A stretch of 38,997 bases of DNA. It comes from an uncultured Clostridia bacterium. GTDB taxonomy: Bacteria > Bacillota > Clostridia > Oscillospirales > Acutalibacteraceae. Position numbers and translations under genes: made by a program. The notes beneath the pieces are model-generated. The model was not told the origin of the DNA and made no database searches. It saw only the letters and a program-made list of their open reading frames with translations. Below, piece by piece: positions 31,839 to 38,997 of this stretch. Within the stretch, counting starts at the first letter, position 1. Each line of letters opens with the position of its first letter. The stretch is from NCBI GenBank assembly GCA_945983355.1, contig CAMFSU010000002.1:1-38997 (forward strand), given 5' to 3'.

Positions 31839-32582
31839 TTAATCCTTGTTCTTATAATAAGATTTTTTATTGCTTTTAGCATCAAAATCGGGTATGTTAC
31901 CAAGAACTGGAACATCGTAATGTGATGCAAAATCTTCGTCTGATTTAATTGTAATATTTAAAATAAAAATAAGGAACAAAATCGCATAGCAGATTAAAGC
32001 GCCGACAGCAAATGCTGTTACTGTAGTTTTTGCGGTTTGTGGTGCGGTTTTATATGCACCGTTGGCCCGTGCTATAATGTCAATACGAGTGCCTTCAATC
32101 AAAGAAGCCATATATTTTGAAGCGGCTTCTAAAAAGGCATTTGTAACTGCCGGCACATCTTCTTTTGAAGAAAGCACAAAAGTAATGTCTAATACAAGCG
32201 AATGTTCTTCGGGTGCTGAAAGACGCATAGCACCCATAAGCTGACCTGCAGGGTATTTATTATTAAATTGTTTTGCAACGGTTTCATAAATATCGGGGCT
32301 GGCAAGCAACTTTTTAATGGTGGGTAAAAGGTTGATGGAGGCCGCAATTTGCGAGTTTTCAACCGGTTTTCCCTGGTCATCTGTTATAATGCCACCGTTT
32401 GTTACTAAAATAGAACCATGTGAAGCAAATTTTTCATCAGAAAATTTTTCACAATAAACATAAGCACCTGTAGCACAAATAACTGCGGCAAGTATAATTA
32501 TGATTAAATTTTTAAGTAATATGTCGAGTAAATCTTTTACAGAGATATTGTTCAATTTATACACCCTTTGTTTTAATGTCAT
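31839..32582 (-). CDS. Wzz/CpsC-type chain-length determinant, kinase activator
   Basis: The 247-residue protein has membrane spans near residues 25-45 and 188-210, enclosing an extracellular region, as in polysaccharide co-polymerases. After the second span comes DEDFASHYDVPVLGNIPDF, the conserved cytosolic end that activates CpsD-type kinases. The loop is short, the Gram-positive CpsC form. It is the first gene of the cluster, directly after its promoter. The ribosome binding site is modest (GGTG four bases before the ATG). Confidence 0.92.
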   Translation of the reverse strand: MTLKQRVYKLNNISVKDLLDILLKNLIIIILAAVICATGAYVYCEKFSDEKFASHGSILVTNGGIITDDQGKPVENSQIAASINLLPTIKKLLASPDIYETVAKQFNNKYPAGQLMGAMRLSAPEEHSLVLDITFVLSSKEDVPAVTNAFLEAASKYMASLIEGTRIDIIARANGAYKTAPQTAKTTVTAFAVGALICYAILFLIFILNITIKSDEDFASHYDVPVLGNIPDFDAKSNKKSYYKNKD

Positions 32583-32605
32583 AATACACCATTTTGATAA
32601 AGAAC

Positions 32606-32634
32606 ATTATACAACAATGTATTTAAAAAAGCAA
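32606..32634 (-). promoter_or_regulatory. SigmaA promoter of the Wzz/kinase cluster
   Basis: On the minus strand TTGCTT (32634-32629), a 17-bp spacer and TATAAT (32611-32606) sit about 25 bases before the start codon. It lies in the 62-base gap after the sugar isomerase-like gene, which has no visible terminator. Confidence 0.78.
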
Positions 32635-32644
32635 TATGGAAATG

Positions 32645-33418
32645 TTAAATTTTCAATAATTGTTTATGTGAGTTAAAAATTTCATCATAGGTTTTATATG
32701 CGTTTTTATAAACCTCTATTACATAGGCACCGTTATAGCCCACGGACGCCATTACCGAAAAGAAATCTTTAAAATTAAAGCCACCGTTAAAGGGTAACAG
32801 ACAGTCACTGCTGAGTGAGTGGTCACTTATGTGGCAATGCTTAATGTGTGGGTAAAATTCTTCAATCAATTCAAATGGGTTATAGCCCGACCTGATGGAC
32901 TGTTTTATATCAAAGCAAAATTGTGCATCGTCGCCTAAAATATTGCACATAGATTTTAAAAATTCTCTATCGCGCGAACGAAAATTTGCTACATTTTCTT
33001 GCAAAACAATAACACCGTTTTTGCGGGTTTCTTCATTAAGCAGCATATAACGCTGACAATATTCCTCGTCGGTTGTAATGCCGTTATCCTTACCGCCGTG
33101 CAAGATAATGTATTTTGCGCCAAGCTGTGCCGCTATTTCAGAATAGCGTTTAAATTTTTCAATACCCTCGTAAAAGCGGCGTTCATATTCAGAAAAAAGC
33201 AAAAACGATTCTGCCAATGAATAGGTTGGGTGGATGGATGTAATATTTAAGTCGTAATCATCCTTAATATCAGATAAAATATCAACAAAGGCGGGCTTCA
33301 TTTCGCTTTCGCAGTTTATAAAAATTTCGGTGGTTTTGACGCCCACTTTGGCAATTTCTAAAAGTGCAAGCTCGGTTTCAAGCGGATAAAGTGAAGCGGT
33401 AGAAACGCCGATATTCAT
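32645..33418 (-). CDS. Sugar phosphate isomerase/epimerase-like protein (xylose isomerase-like TIM barrel)
   Basis: The 257-residue protein fits the AP endonuclease 2/xylose isomerase-like barrel family: NIGVSTASLYPL at the start, YIILHGGKDNG, VLQENVANF, FCFDIKQS, HIKHCHISDHS, and a C-terminal GYNGAYVIEVY with a Glu ligand. Metal ligands Glu, Asp, His and Glu appear in the usual order. Members isomerise or epimerise sugars or inositol derivatives; the substrate is unknown here. It is last in the minus-strand operon, six bases after the rqcH stop. Confidence 0.85.
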   Translation of the reverse strand: MNIGVSTASLYPLETELALLEIAKVGVKTTEIFINCESEMKPAFVDILSDIKDDYDLNITSIHPTYSLAESFLLFSEYERRFYEGIEKFKRYSEIAAQLGAKYIILHGGKDNGITTDEEYCQRYMLLNEETRKNGVIVLQENVANFRSRDREFLKSMCNILGDDAQFCFDIKQSIRSGYNPFELIEEFYPHIKHCHISDHSLSSDCLLPFNGGFNFKDFFSVMASVGYNGAYVIEVYKNAYKTYDEIFNSHKQLLKI

Positions 33419-33424
33419 AAAAAA

Positions 33425-35065
33425 TCATTCTCCCTTCGGGGTGACATAAACGGTTTTATTTGTGGTGTAAATAACCATACCTGCCTTTGCGCCGTTGGGC
33501 TTTTTGACAAATTTAACGGGGGTATAGTCAACCGGCACCTGTGACGAATCAGCGGCTTTTGAGTTAAGGGCCGCAAGTGTTGCCGCCTGCAAAATTGTTT
33601 CGTCACTAACATTGTTTCCGTCACAAAAAATAACGACATGACTGCCAGGTATGTTTTTGGTGTGAAACCACAAATCGTTTTTGCTGGCCAAAACAGTTGT
33701 CAAATAATCGTTTTGCTTATTGTTTTTGCCAACTAAAATTTTATAGCCCTCACCTGAAATATATTCCTTAAATTCGGGCTTTTTGGTGTTTTTACGGCGG
33801 GCTGCGGCTTGCTTAATATATCCCGAATCGGCAAGCTCTTCGCGAATTTCGGCAATGTCGGACAAATCACGACATCTTGAAATGCTGTCAAGCACCGAAT
33901 CAAAATAAATTATCTCATTATAATCCTTTTCAGTAAGTTTTTTAAGGGTTTCTTCGGCAGTATAGGTTTTTTTATAGTCTTTAAAATATTTGTTGGCATT
34001 ATTTTGTGGGGACAGCGCAGGGTTGAGCGGTATTCTAATATTACGCATTTCGCTGTCGTAATAGTTTGGTACCTCGGCAAAGCTGCTGCCCGGCTTAATT
34101 GCGTATAAATTTGCCTTTAAAAGCTCGCCGTAAATTCTTAAATTTTCACGGTTTTCGCATTTTTTTAAATCTTCAAGTCGCAAAGCAAGTCTGCGCTGTG
34201 TACGGGCTTTAAGGTTTGTGACAAGCTTTATAATATCCCGTGCGTTTTGGTTAATGCGGTTTTGAGTGTCCCGCGCGGTGTAAAATTCGTCTAAAAGCAA
34301 GCCATAGCTTTCAAAGGTTTTGTTTTTATAGCTGTCGCCATACTGCTTAATTTCGGTAAAGCTATAATCCATCGGTGCGCCGTTTGGCTTTAAAATTAAA
34401 GTTGGCACACCGCCGTTTTGAATGGCGGTTATAACCGATGAAAGATTATTTTTTTCTTCAACTTCTCGGCAAATAAGGGGTGAAAAACCATCAATTGTTT
34501 GCAGTAAAGAGGCGGTTTTGAGCTGTTCTTCAATTAGCTTTAAATCACAGGTTAAAGGGTTTAATTTATCTTGCTTTGGTGGCAGAGAATAGGTAGCGCC
34601 GGGTAATAATAAACGGGATGAATTTTCAATATCGCTGTGGCGAAGGCAGTCAATTATTTTGCCGTTTTCGTCGGTTAAAATTACATTTGCGCTTTGAGAC
34701 AAAAGTTCGCAAATTAAATTAAGCTCGGTTAAGTCACCCATTTCATTCATACTTGAAAAGGTGAAAATTACAGTTCTTTCAAGGTCGGGCTGAGTAATTG
34801 ATAAAAGTCGCCCGTTTAAAAGGTGCTTTCGCATAAGCATACAAAACATTGGCGGTTTTTCGGGGTTTTCAAATTTATTTTCGGTAAACTGCACCCTTGC
34901 ACTGCCTGGTTTTATATTAAAAAGAAGCCGTTTAACAAAGCCCTTTTTGCGCAACAAAAAGACCAGTTCCTCTTTTGAGGGCTGGTAAATTTTATCAACA
35001 TGACAGTTAATAGCTTCATATAGCTCTTTAATAACGCAATTTAAAAAGGCACCGTCAAATGGCAT
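33425..35065 (-). CDS. rqcH: RqcH (NFACT/FbpA family), ribosome-associated quality control
   Basis: The 546-residue protein has NFACT-N (MPFDGAFLNCVIKEL, FCMLMRKHL), a long coiled-coil middle (about 280-430) and NFACT-R with NDLWFHTKNIPGSHVVI. RqcH binds stalled 50S-peptidyl-tRNA complexes and directs alanine tailing of the blocked chain. The usual Asp-Arg pair in the N domain (D97/R98 in Bacillus numbering) appears here as Glu96-Arg97, in TQPDLERTVIF. It lies four bases after trmK. Confidence in the family is high; whether this Glu variant keeps tailing activity is unknown. Confidence 0.95.
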   Translation of the reverse strand: MPFDGAFLNCVIKELYEAINCHVDKIYQPSKEELVFLLRKKGFVKRLLFNIKPGSARVQFTENKFENPEKPPMFCMLMRKHLLNGRLLSITQPDLERTVIFTFSSMNEMGDLTELNLICELLSQSANVILTDENGKIIDCLRHSDIENSSRLLLPGATYSLPPKQDKLNPLTCDLKLIEEQLKTASLLQTIDGFSPLICREVEEKNNLSSVITAIQNGGVPTLILKPNGAPMDYSFTEIKQYGDSYKNKTFESYGLLLDEFYTARDTQNRINQNARDIIKLVTNLKARTQRRLALRLEDLKKCENRENLRIYGELLKANLYAIKPGSSFAEVPNYYDSEMRNIRIPLNPALSPQNNANKYFKDYKKTYTAEETLKKLTEKDYNEIIYFDSVLDSISRCRDLSDIAEIREELADSGYIKQAAARRKNTKKPEFKEYISGEGYKILVGKNNKQNDYLTTVLASKNDLWFHTKNIPGSHVVIFCDGNNVSDETILQAATLAALNSKAADSSQVPVDYTPVKFVKKPNGAKAGMVIYTTNKTVYVTPKGE

Positions 35066-35069
35066 AAAA

Positions 35070-35747
35070 TTACTCCGTTAAAATTTTAAAAATATAATCA
35101 CAAGCCGATGAAAGCTTTAAAAATTCGGCTTTTCTTTCGGGTATGCTTTCAAGGGCTTTTGTTTCGGCCAAAAGCCGTTTTTGTTGCTTTTTAATATAGC
35201 TTAAACCGTTTTCGGTATTTGGGGTTATTTTGCCTATGTAGTAAAACCCATTTTGAAAGGATTTTGTTTGGTTTGTAAATTTCACAACCATTACAGAATA
35301 AAGCTTATTATTTTCAAAAACAACGGTTTCCGAAATGATTTCAAAGCCGTTGTCACACAAAAATTCACGCAAAACCTCGCCCGAGGTGGTGGGCTGCAAA
35401 ATAAAGGTAAGATTTTCATCCTTTGCCCAATGGCATCTTTCAATAATGCCCGAAATAACATTACCGCCCATACCTGCAATAATTATGGTGTCAACTGCCT
35501 GTCGGTCAATGCCCGAAAGACCGTCACAAAGGCGAAGTTCAATGCCATTAGCATTAAGCTTTTCGATGTTTTTTTGGGCGGTAATAAGCGGTTTTTGATT
35601 TAAATCAGCGGCAATAACGCTTTTTGCAAGCCCTTGGAGCCGTAAATATATCGGCAAATAGCCGTGGTCTGTGCCAATATCACAAACCCTTGTGTCATTT
35701 GGCACAAGGGATGCGATAGTTTTAAGGCGAACGCTTAATTCTTTCAT
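35070..35747 (-). CDS. trmK: tRNA (adenine22-N1)-methyltransferase TrmK
   Basis: The 225-residue protein has TrmK signatures: LSVRLKTIASLV, SAM-binding DIGTDHGYLPIYL (residues 23-35), VIAADLNQKPL, IIIAGMGGNVI and FILQPTTSGEVLREFL. It methylates A22 in the tRNA D-loop using S-adenosylmethionine. The start codon overlaps the DUF1858 gene stop by one base. The closing segment after residue 160 forms the usual helical C-domain. Confidence 0.94.
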   Translation of the reverse strand: MKELSVRLKTIASLVPNDTRVCDIGTDHGYLPIYLRLQGLAKSVIAADLNQKPLITAQKNIEKLNANGIELRLCDGLSGIDRQAVDTIIIAGMGGNVISGIIERCHWAKDENLTFILQPTTSGEVLREFLCDNGFEIISETVVFENNKLYSVMVVKFTNQTKSFQNGFYYIGKITPNTENGLSYIKKQQKRLLAETKALESIPERKAEFLKLSSACDYIFKILTE

Positions 35748-35947
35748 TATTTATCTTTAAAATATTCGTTAAGCTTTTTAAGAAGTGCATCACAGTCGGC
35801 ACCGTGAACAGCACATGCCTGTTCTATTGTTTCGCCGCGTGAAGCAGGGCAGCCAAGGCAGTGCATACCGATTTCGAAAAAGTAATTGGCACAACCGGTG
35901 TCAATATCTAAAACCTCGCCAATAATCATATCCTTTGTAATTGTCAT
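35747..35947 (-). CDS. DUF1858 redox-disulfide domain protein
   Basis: The 66-residue protein is a stand-alone DUF1858 domain: TITKDMIIGEVLDID at the start and MHCLGCPASRGETIEQACAVHG in the centre, with a CxxC pair and a third Cys. Such domains accompany ScdA or hybrid-cluster proteins and are thought to bind or transfer a metal or redox equivalent; no enzyme activity is known. AAAGGTGA lies six bases before the ATG. It is coupled to trmK by a one-base overlap. Confidence 0.88.
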   Translation of the reverse strand: MTITKDMIIGEVLDIDTGCANYFFEIGMHCLGCPASRGETIEQACAVHGADCDALLKKLNEYFKDK

Positions 35948-35975
35948 AATAAATCACCTTTCTTAATTTTTATTG

Positions 35976-36947
35976 TTAGAAAATTTTTGTTTTTTTATTC
36001 AGGTCAGTTCGACCATGATTATACAGCTTGCGGTTATCCATTGCCCAAAGCTTGCCCGAAAAATCATCAGCTTCGGTAGCGGCTACCGCTTCGTGCATTT
36101 CATACACGCGGGAATCCATAAGGTCAAGCTCGGACAAAAGCTCGGCTTCAATAAATGCGGGGCGGACAGCGGCACCAAAGTCGGGCTCGCCGTGGTGGGA
36201 AAGCAGCATGTGCTCCAAAAGCATGGCGGTTTTTTGGTTTGTGCCAAGCTTTTTGGCATATTCATTTACCACCATTGCACCCATTGTCAAATGGCCTAAA
36301 AGGTTGCCTTCAACCGAATAACCTGTGGCAATACCGCTGTCGGCAACGGTGTATTCCTTAAGCTTTGCAACATCGTGCAAAATTGCACCCGAAATTAAAA
36401 GTTCGCTGTCGACAAAGGGGTAAATCTTGCAAACCGCTTGTGCCAAACGCACAATGGAAAGTGTGTGCAAAAGTAAGCCGCCGCGTACTGCGTGATGAAG
36501 CTTAAATGCGGCAGGCCAATAAAGAATTGGTTGGCGGTTGTCGTTTAAAATGGCTAAAACTATTGTTTTAAGGTCATCATCCTTAAAGGTGTTGACAATG
36601 CTTATAATTTCGTTGAACATATCAATGCCCGAATAATCAGCCGATTTTACAAATTCTTCGGGTTTTACATTGTCGCTTTGTACGGTATGGCGGATGCGTT
36701 CAATTCTTAATTGGTCGCTTCCGTTATATTCGGAAATAAGACCGCGCACCTTTACAATTTCGTTAGCGTTATAGTCGCCGTGTGTTTCGGGAACATATCG
36801 CCAAAGCTTTGCGTTAATTTCGCCGCTGCTGTCCCCAAGGGTGATGTCTAAATAACTGTCGCCCTTTGATGAGGTTTTGCGGTCGACCGATTTAATAATG
36901 CAAAAGCCCTCAACAAGACCTTTGTTATCTATTGGTGTAAAGTTCAT
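35976..36947 (-). CDS. yhaM: YhaM-type 3'-5' exoribonuclease (OB fold plus HD domain)
   Basis: The 323-residue protein has an N-terminal OB-fold (about 10-85, with SYLDITLGDSSGEINAKLW) and an HD phosphohydrolase domain with HHAVRGGLLLHTLSIV, the HD pair in ILHDVAKLKEY, and MLLSHHGEPDFGAA. This is the YhaM layout and length; YhaM trims RNA 3' ends in a metal-dependent manner. It follows the amidase gene by three bases. Its C-terminus ends in a Lys-rich tail. Confidence 0.93.
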   Translation of the reverse strand: MNFTPIDNKGLVEGFCIIKSVDRKTSSKGDSYLDITLGDSSGEINAKLWRYVPETHGDYNANEIVKVRGLISEYNGSDQLRIERIRHTVQSDNVKPEEFVKSADYSGIDMFNEIISIVNTFKDDDLKTIVLAILNDNRQPILYWPAAFKLHHAVRGGLLLHTLSIVRLAQAVCKIYPFVDSELLISGAILHDVAKLKEYTVADSGIATGYSVEGNLLGHLTMGAMVVNEYAKKLGTNQKTAMLLEHMLLSHHGEPDFGAAVRPAFIEAELLSELDLMDSRVYEMHEAVAATEADDFSGKLWAMDNRKLYNHGRTDLNKKTKIF

Positions 36948-36950
36948 AAT

Positions 36951-38951
36951 TTACTCCTTTATGCTCATAAAATATTCGACAATACCCTTTGTTATGGCCT
37001 TTGCCTTTTGGGTGTTTATATCGTCGTTTATTATGTTGTTAAAGTCATATCTGTTGCTCATAAAGCCGTTTTCGGTCAGCACAACGGGGCAAACGCTTAC
37101 ACGACCCATAAAGTAATAATGGAATTTAAGGGTTGTCTTTTTATAAAGCGTTGTTCCACCAACCGTAATGTTTGAATTGTGGTTTTGCATAAACTGCGCC
37201 GCGGCTTTTGAATATGGCTGGAAGTAGTACGAGCCAAAACCGTTCATAGAAGAATTACTGTTTCCGTCGTGATGTATAGCAATGCAATAGTCGGGTTTAA
37301 GCTGCTTTAAAAGGTTCATCTTATAGTCCGAAAGCTGTTCAACATCGGTGGTGCGTGTCATATAAACGGTAGCACCCAGTGCCTCAAGCTCGGCTTTAAG
37401 CTTATTGCCCAAAACAAGATTACGGTGCTTTTCCATAGTGGCCTTACCGCCAAGACCGCCGGCACCCGTGTCCTTTGTGCCGCCGTGGCCAATGTCGATT
37501 AAAATTCTGGCGCCGGTTAAATCTGCACCGTATTCGTTATCGGCCGCACTTATTTGCACAGGGTTTAAAAATTCAAAGCAAAGCTGATTTTCGGCATTAT
37601 AGTACGAGGTCCAACCGTAAAAGCCACCCTGCTTTTTAAGGATGAAGCGGAGGGTATAGTCAGACTTATTTTTGATGATTTTAACCTCTTTAAAAAGTGG
37701 GTGATTATCACCAAGGGTTATTTCGCCGTCAAAGACCGTAGCATAGCAAAATGTGATATCAATATAGTTAAATGTCACATTGTTAACTGTAAAATTGTTG
37801 TTATATGCTTGGTCTTTAAGTTCAAATTCAAAGGGGGCTTTCCAATTTGTGTTAAGGATAAGCTTTGTGTGGGTACCATCAGACGAAAAATCGGCAACAG
37901 ATAATTCGTTATGGTCCGGGAGAGTGCCGACATATTGCTTTGTAACGGCTGTAAAGTCGGTATAGGGGCTGCGGCGCTTTGCAACATAAACCTTTCTTCC
38001 ACAACGCAGTGTAACAAGCTGGTGGTTATAACCGTCAGTTTTAACGGTTACAAGGTTTGCACTGCTGTAATCAACCGTGCCCTTTGGCAAATAGTTATTA
38101 AATGGCTTTGATTTGTCGTTATTGGTTGTACCTGTAAAGGTTTCGGCATCGTTTGCCACAACCTCACATATAATGCCCGAGCCGACATTTATATAATTGC
38201 CGCCGCTTGGTGTGGCATTGGGGTCAAAATCAACCACAACATCCTCACGCTTGCAAAGAATTTTGCCTGTGGTAAAGCTTTCGGAAAAGCCATTATGTAC
38301 CGCCTTAAAGGTGATAGTGCCGAGATTTTTGTCAACATAGTGACCCTTTGGCAAATCAACCGAATTGGTAAAGCTTGAAAAACCGTTTGGGTTTGGGTTT
38401 TGCTCGGTAAGTGTTATAGTGCTACCATTAAATTTTGCGGTAACCGTAGCCCCACTTCGAGCGGTTACAGACAGGTCGAGCTTTGCGCCCGCCGAAAGCG
38501 TTTGTGCAGTTTTTGGCGTGTAGGCGGTTATAATTATATAACGGCGGTGAACGGTAAAGGTGCGACTAATACTGCCAATTTGAAATTTAAAGGTGTTTTT
38601 GCCGTATTTAAGGTCTACATTATGAGAAAAATCGCCGTTTTGGTCGCAAATAATTTCTTCACCGTTAAGATATAATGACTTATCACCCGAAGCGTTGCCT
38701 TCAAAGGTTAAAAACGCATCCTCACTTGTAAAGCTTTCAAATTTTGGTGCAGTAAAGGTGAGCGTATCGGTCGGTGTAATTTCAACGGGTGGTGCATCAA
38801 CCGGTTGCGAAACAACAGGTGGCTCACTGTTGACGCTTAAAGGTGTGTCGGTCTTTAAAAAACCGCCGAATTTTATTACCAAAAATGCTGCGACAAGTGC
38901 CAAAATAACGCCGCCAAGTATTGAAGAAATTATAATTATTGCTTTTTTCAT
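36951..38951 (-). CDS. N-acetylmuramoyl-L-alanine amidase (Amidase_3), membrane-anchored
   Basis: The 666-residue protein has one N-terminal membrane segment (residues 3-26), a Pro/Thr/Val-rich linker (about 32-62), a long beta-rich region (about 65-450) and a C-terminal Amidase_3 domain. Zinc and catalytic residues are visible: His in DIGHGGTKDTGAGG, Glu in TMEKHRNLVLG, His in CIAIHHDGNS and the catalytic Glu in VVLTENGFMSN. It would cleave the amide between MurNAc and L-Ala in peptidoglycan. ATG 38951 is chosen since TAGGG lies six bases upstream; an ATG six bases earlier lies against that site. It is the first gene of the minus-strand operon ending at 32645. Confidence 0.92.
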   Translation of the reverse strand: MKKAIIIISSILGGVILALVAAFLVIKFGGFLKTDTPLSVNSEPPVVSQPVDAPPVEITPTDTLTFTAPKFESFTSEDAFLTFEGNASGDKSLYLNGEEIICDQNGDFSHNVDLKYGKNTFKFQIGSISRTFTVHRRYIIITAYTPKTAQTLSAGAKLDLSVTARSGATVTAKFNGSTITLTEQNPNPNGFSSFTNSVDLPKGHYVDKNLGTITFKAVHNGFSESFTTGKILCKREDVVVDFDPNATPSGGNYINVGSGIICEVVANDAETFTGTTNNDKSKPFNNYLPKGTVDYSSANLVTVKTDGYNHQLVTLRCGRKVYVAKRRSPYTDFTAVTKQYVGTLPDHNELSVADFSSDGTHTKLILNTNWKAPFEFELKDQAYNNNFTVNNVTFNYIDITFCYATVFDGEITLGDNHPLFKEVKIIKNKSDYTLRFILKKQGGFYGWTSYYNAENQLCFEFLNPVQISAADNEYGADLTGARILIDIGHGGTKDTGAGGLGGKATMEKHRNLVLGNKLKAELEALGATVYMTRTTDVEQLSDYKMNLLKQLKPDYCIAIHHDGNSNSSMNGFGSYYFQPYSKAAAQFMQNHNSNITVGGTTLYKKTTLKFHYYFMGRVSVCPVVLTENGFMSNRYDFNNIINDDINTQKAKAITKGIVEYFMSIKE

Positions 38952-38974
38952 TAACATCCCTAATTTTTAACTTT

Positions 38975-38980
38975 ATTATA
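38975..38980 (-). promoter_or_regulatory. Likely -10 element for the amidase operon
   Basis: TATAAT on the minus strand (38980-38975) lies 24 bases before the chosen start codon. Its -35 would fall beyond the window end, so it cannot be checked; another TATAAT at 38988-38983 competes. Confidence 0.45.
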
Positions 38981-38997
38981 TAATTATATAACAGTAT

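Noticed and set aside
1-38997. CRISPR arrays, phage genes, IS elements, toxin-antitoxin or restriction systems
   Set aside because: Reading both strands gave no regular repeat-spacer pattern, transposase, integrase, capsid, toxin-antitoxin pair or methyltransferase/endonuclease pair. TrmK is a tRNA enzyme.

Overview
The window reads as chromosomal DNA from a spore-forming, single-membrane member of the Clostridia, most like an uncultured gut Oscillospirales/Ruminococcaceae-type organism. The evidence is a full spoIIE gene, several lipobox substrate-binding proteins, an LTA-synthase-family enzyme, a Cps-type tyrosine kinase module, the yloU-yloV gene pair next to recG, adjacent greA-lysS, and consistent sigmaA promoters (TTGACA-17-TATAAT type) with GGTG or GGAGG ribosome binding sites. 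No phage, IS, CRISPR or defence locus is visible. Species cannot be named from this window.

Layout. 1-398 is the 3' end of a GAPDH gene with its terminator. 455-6957 (+) is one tight operon: ymdB-like phosphodiesterase, an orphan oligopeptide-type lipoprotein, Asp23/Gls24 protein, FakA-like kinase subunit, and RecG. 6987-8621 (-) is an unrecognised membrane protein, divergent from a small operon (8728-10360, +) of a flavin reductase-like protein, a YfcE-like phosphoesterase and a DUF3267 membrane metalloprotease-like protein. 10410-12719 (-) is spoIIE, whose upstream region resembles a Spo0A-activated promoter. 12986-15005 (+) is greA-lysS. 15169-16625 (+) is a two-gene ABC-2 exporter. 16737-17076 holds a tRNA-Leu(CAG) gene whose 3' end and terminator are duplicated 210 bp downstream around a hairpin-rich insert; this is the oddest DNA in the window. 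17361-23083 (+) is a maltodextrin-type locus (LacI regulator, binding protein, two permeases, MalQ) without its own ATPase. 23188-23826 is an RluA-type pseudouridine synthase. 23843-26520 (-) is LTA synthase-like plus Nudix. 26912-29480 (+) is a polar amino acid ABC transporter ending in a YerC/TrpR-type regulator, with a 391-bp leader carrying paired dyads and a possible six-codon leader peptide. 29514-32582 (-) is a Wzz-like/tyrosine kinase/PHP phosphatase module followed by pgeF. 32645-38951 (-) is a six-gene housekeeping operon: amidase, YhaM-like nuclease, DUF1858 protein, TrmK, RqcH, and a sugar isomerase-like protein.

How the genes work together. Most of the window is ordinary core genome. 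The two uptake loci each contain their own likely regulator and operator-like palindromes, so they look self-regulated. I found no clearly new multi-gene system. The best leads are the tRNA-Leu-linked repeat structure, the regulatory leader of the amino acid transporter, the spoIIE promoter, and the 544-residue membrane protein.
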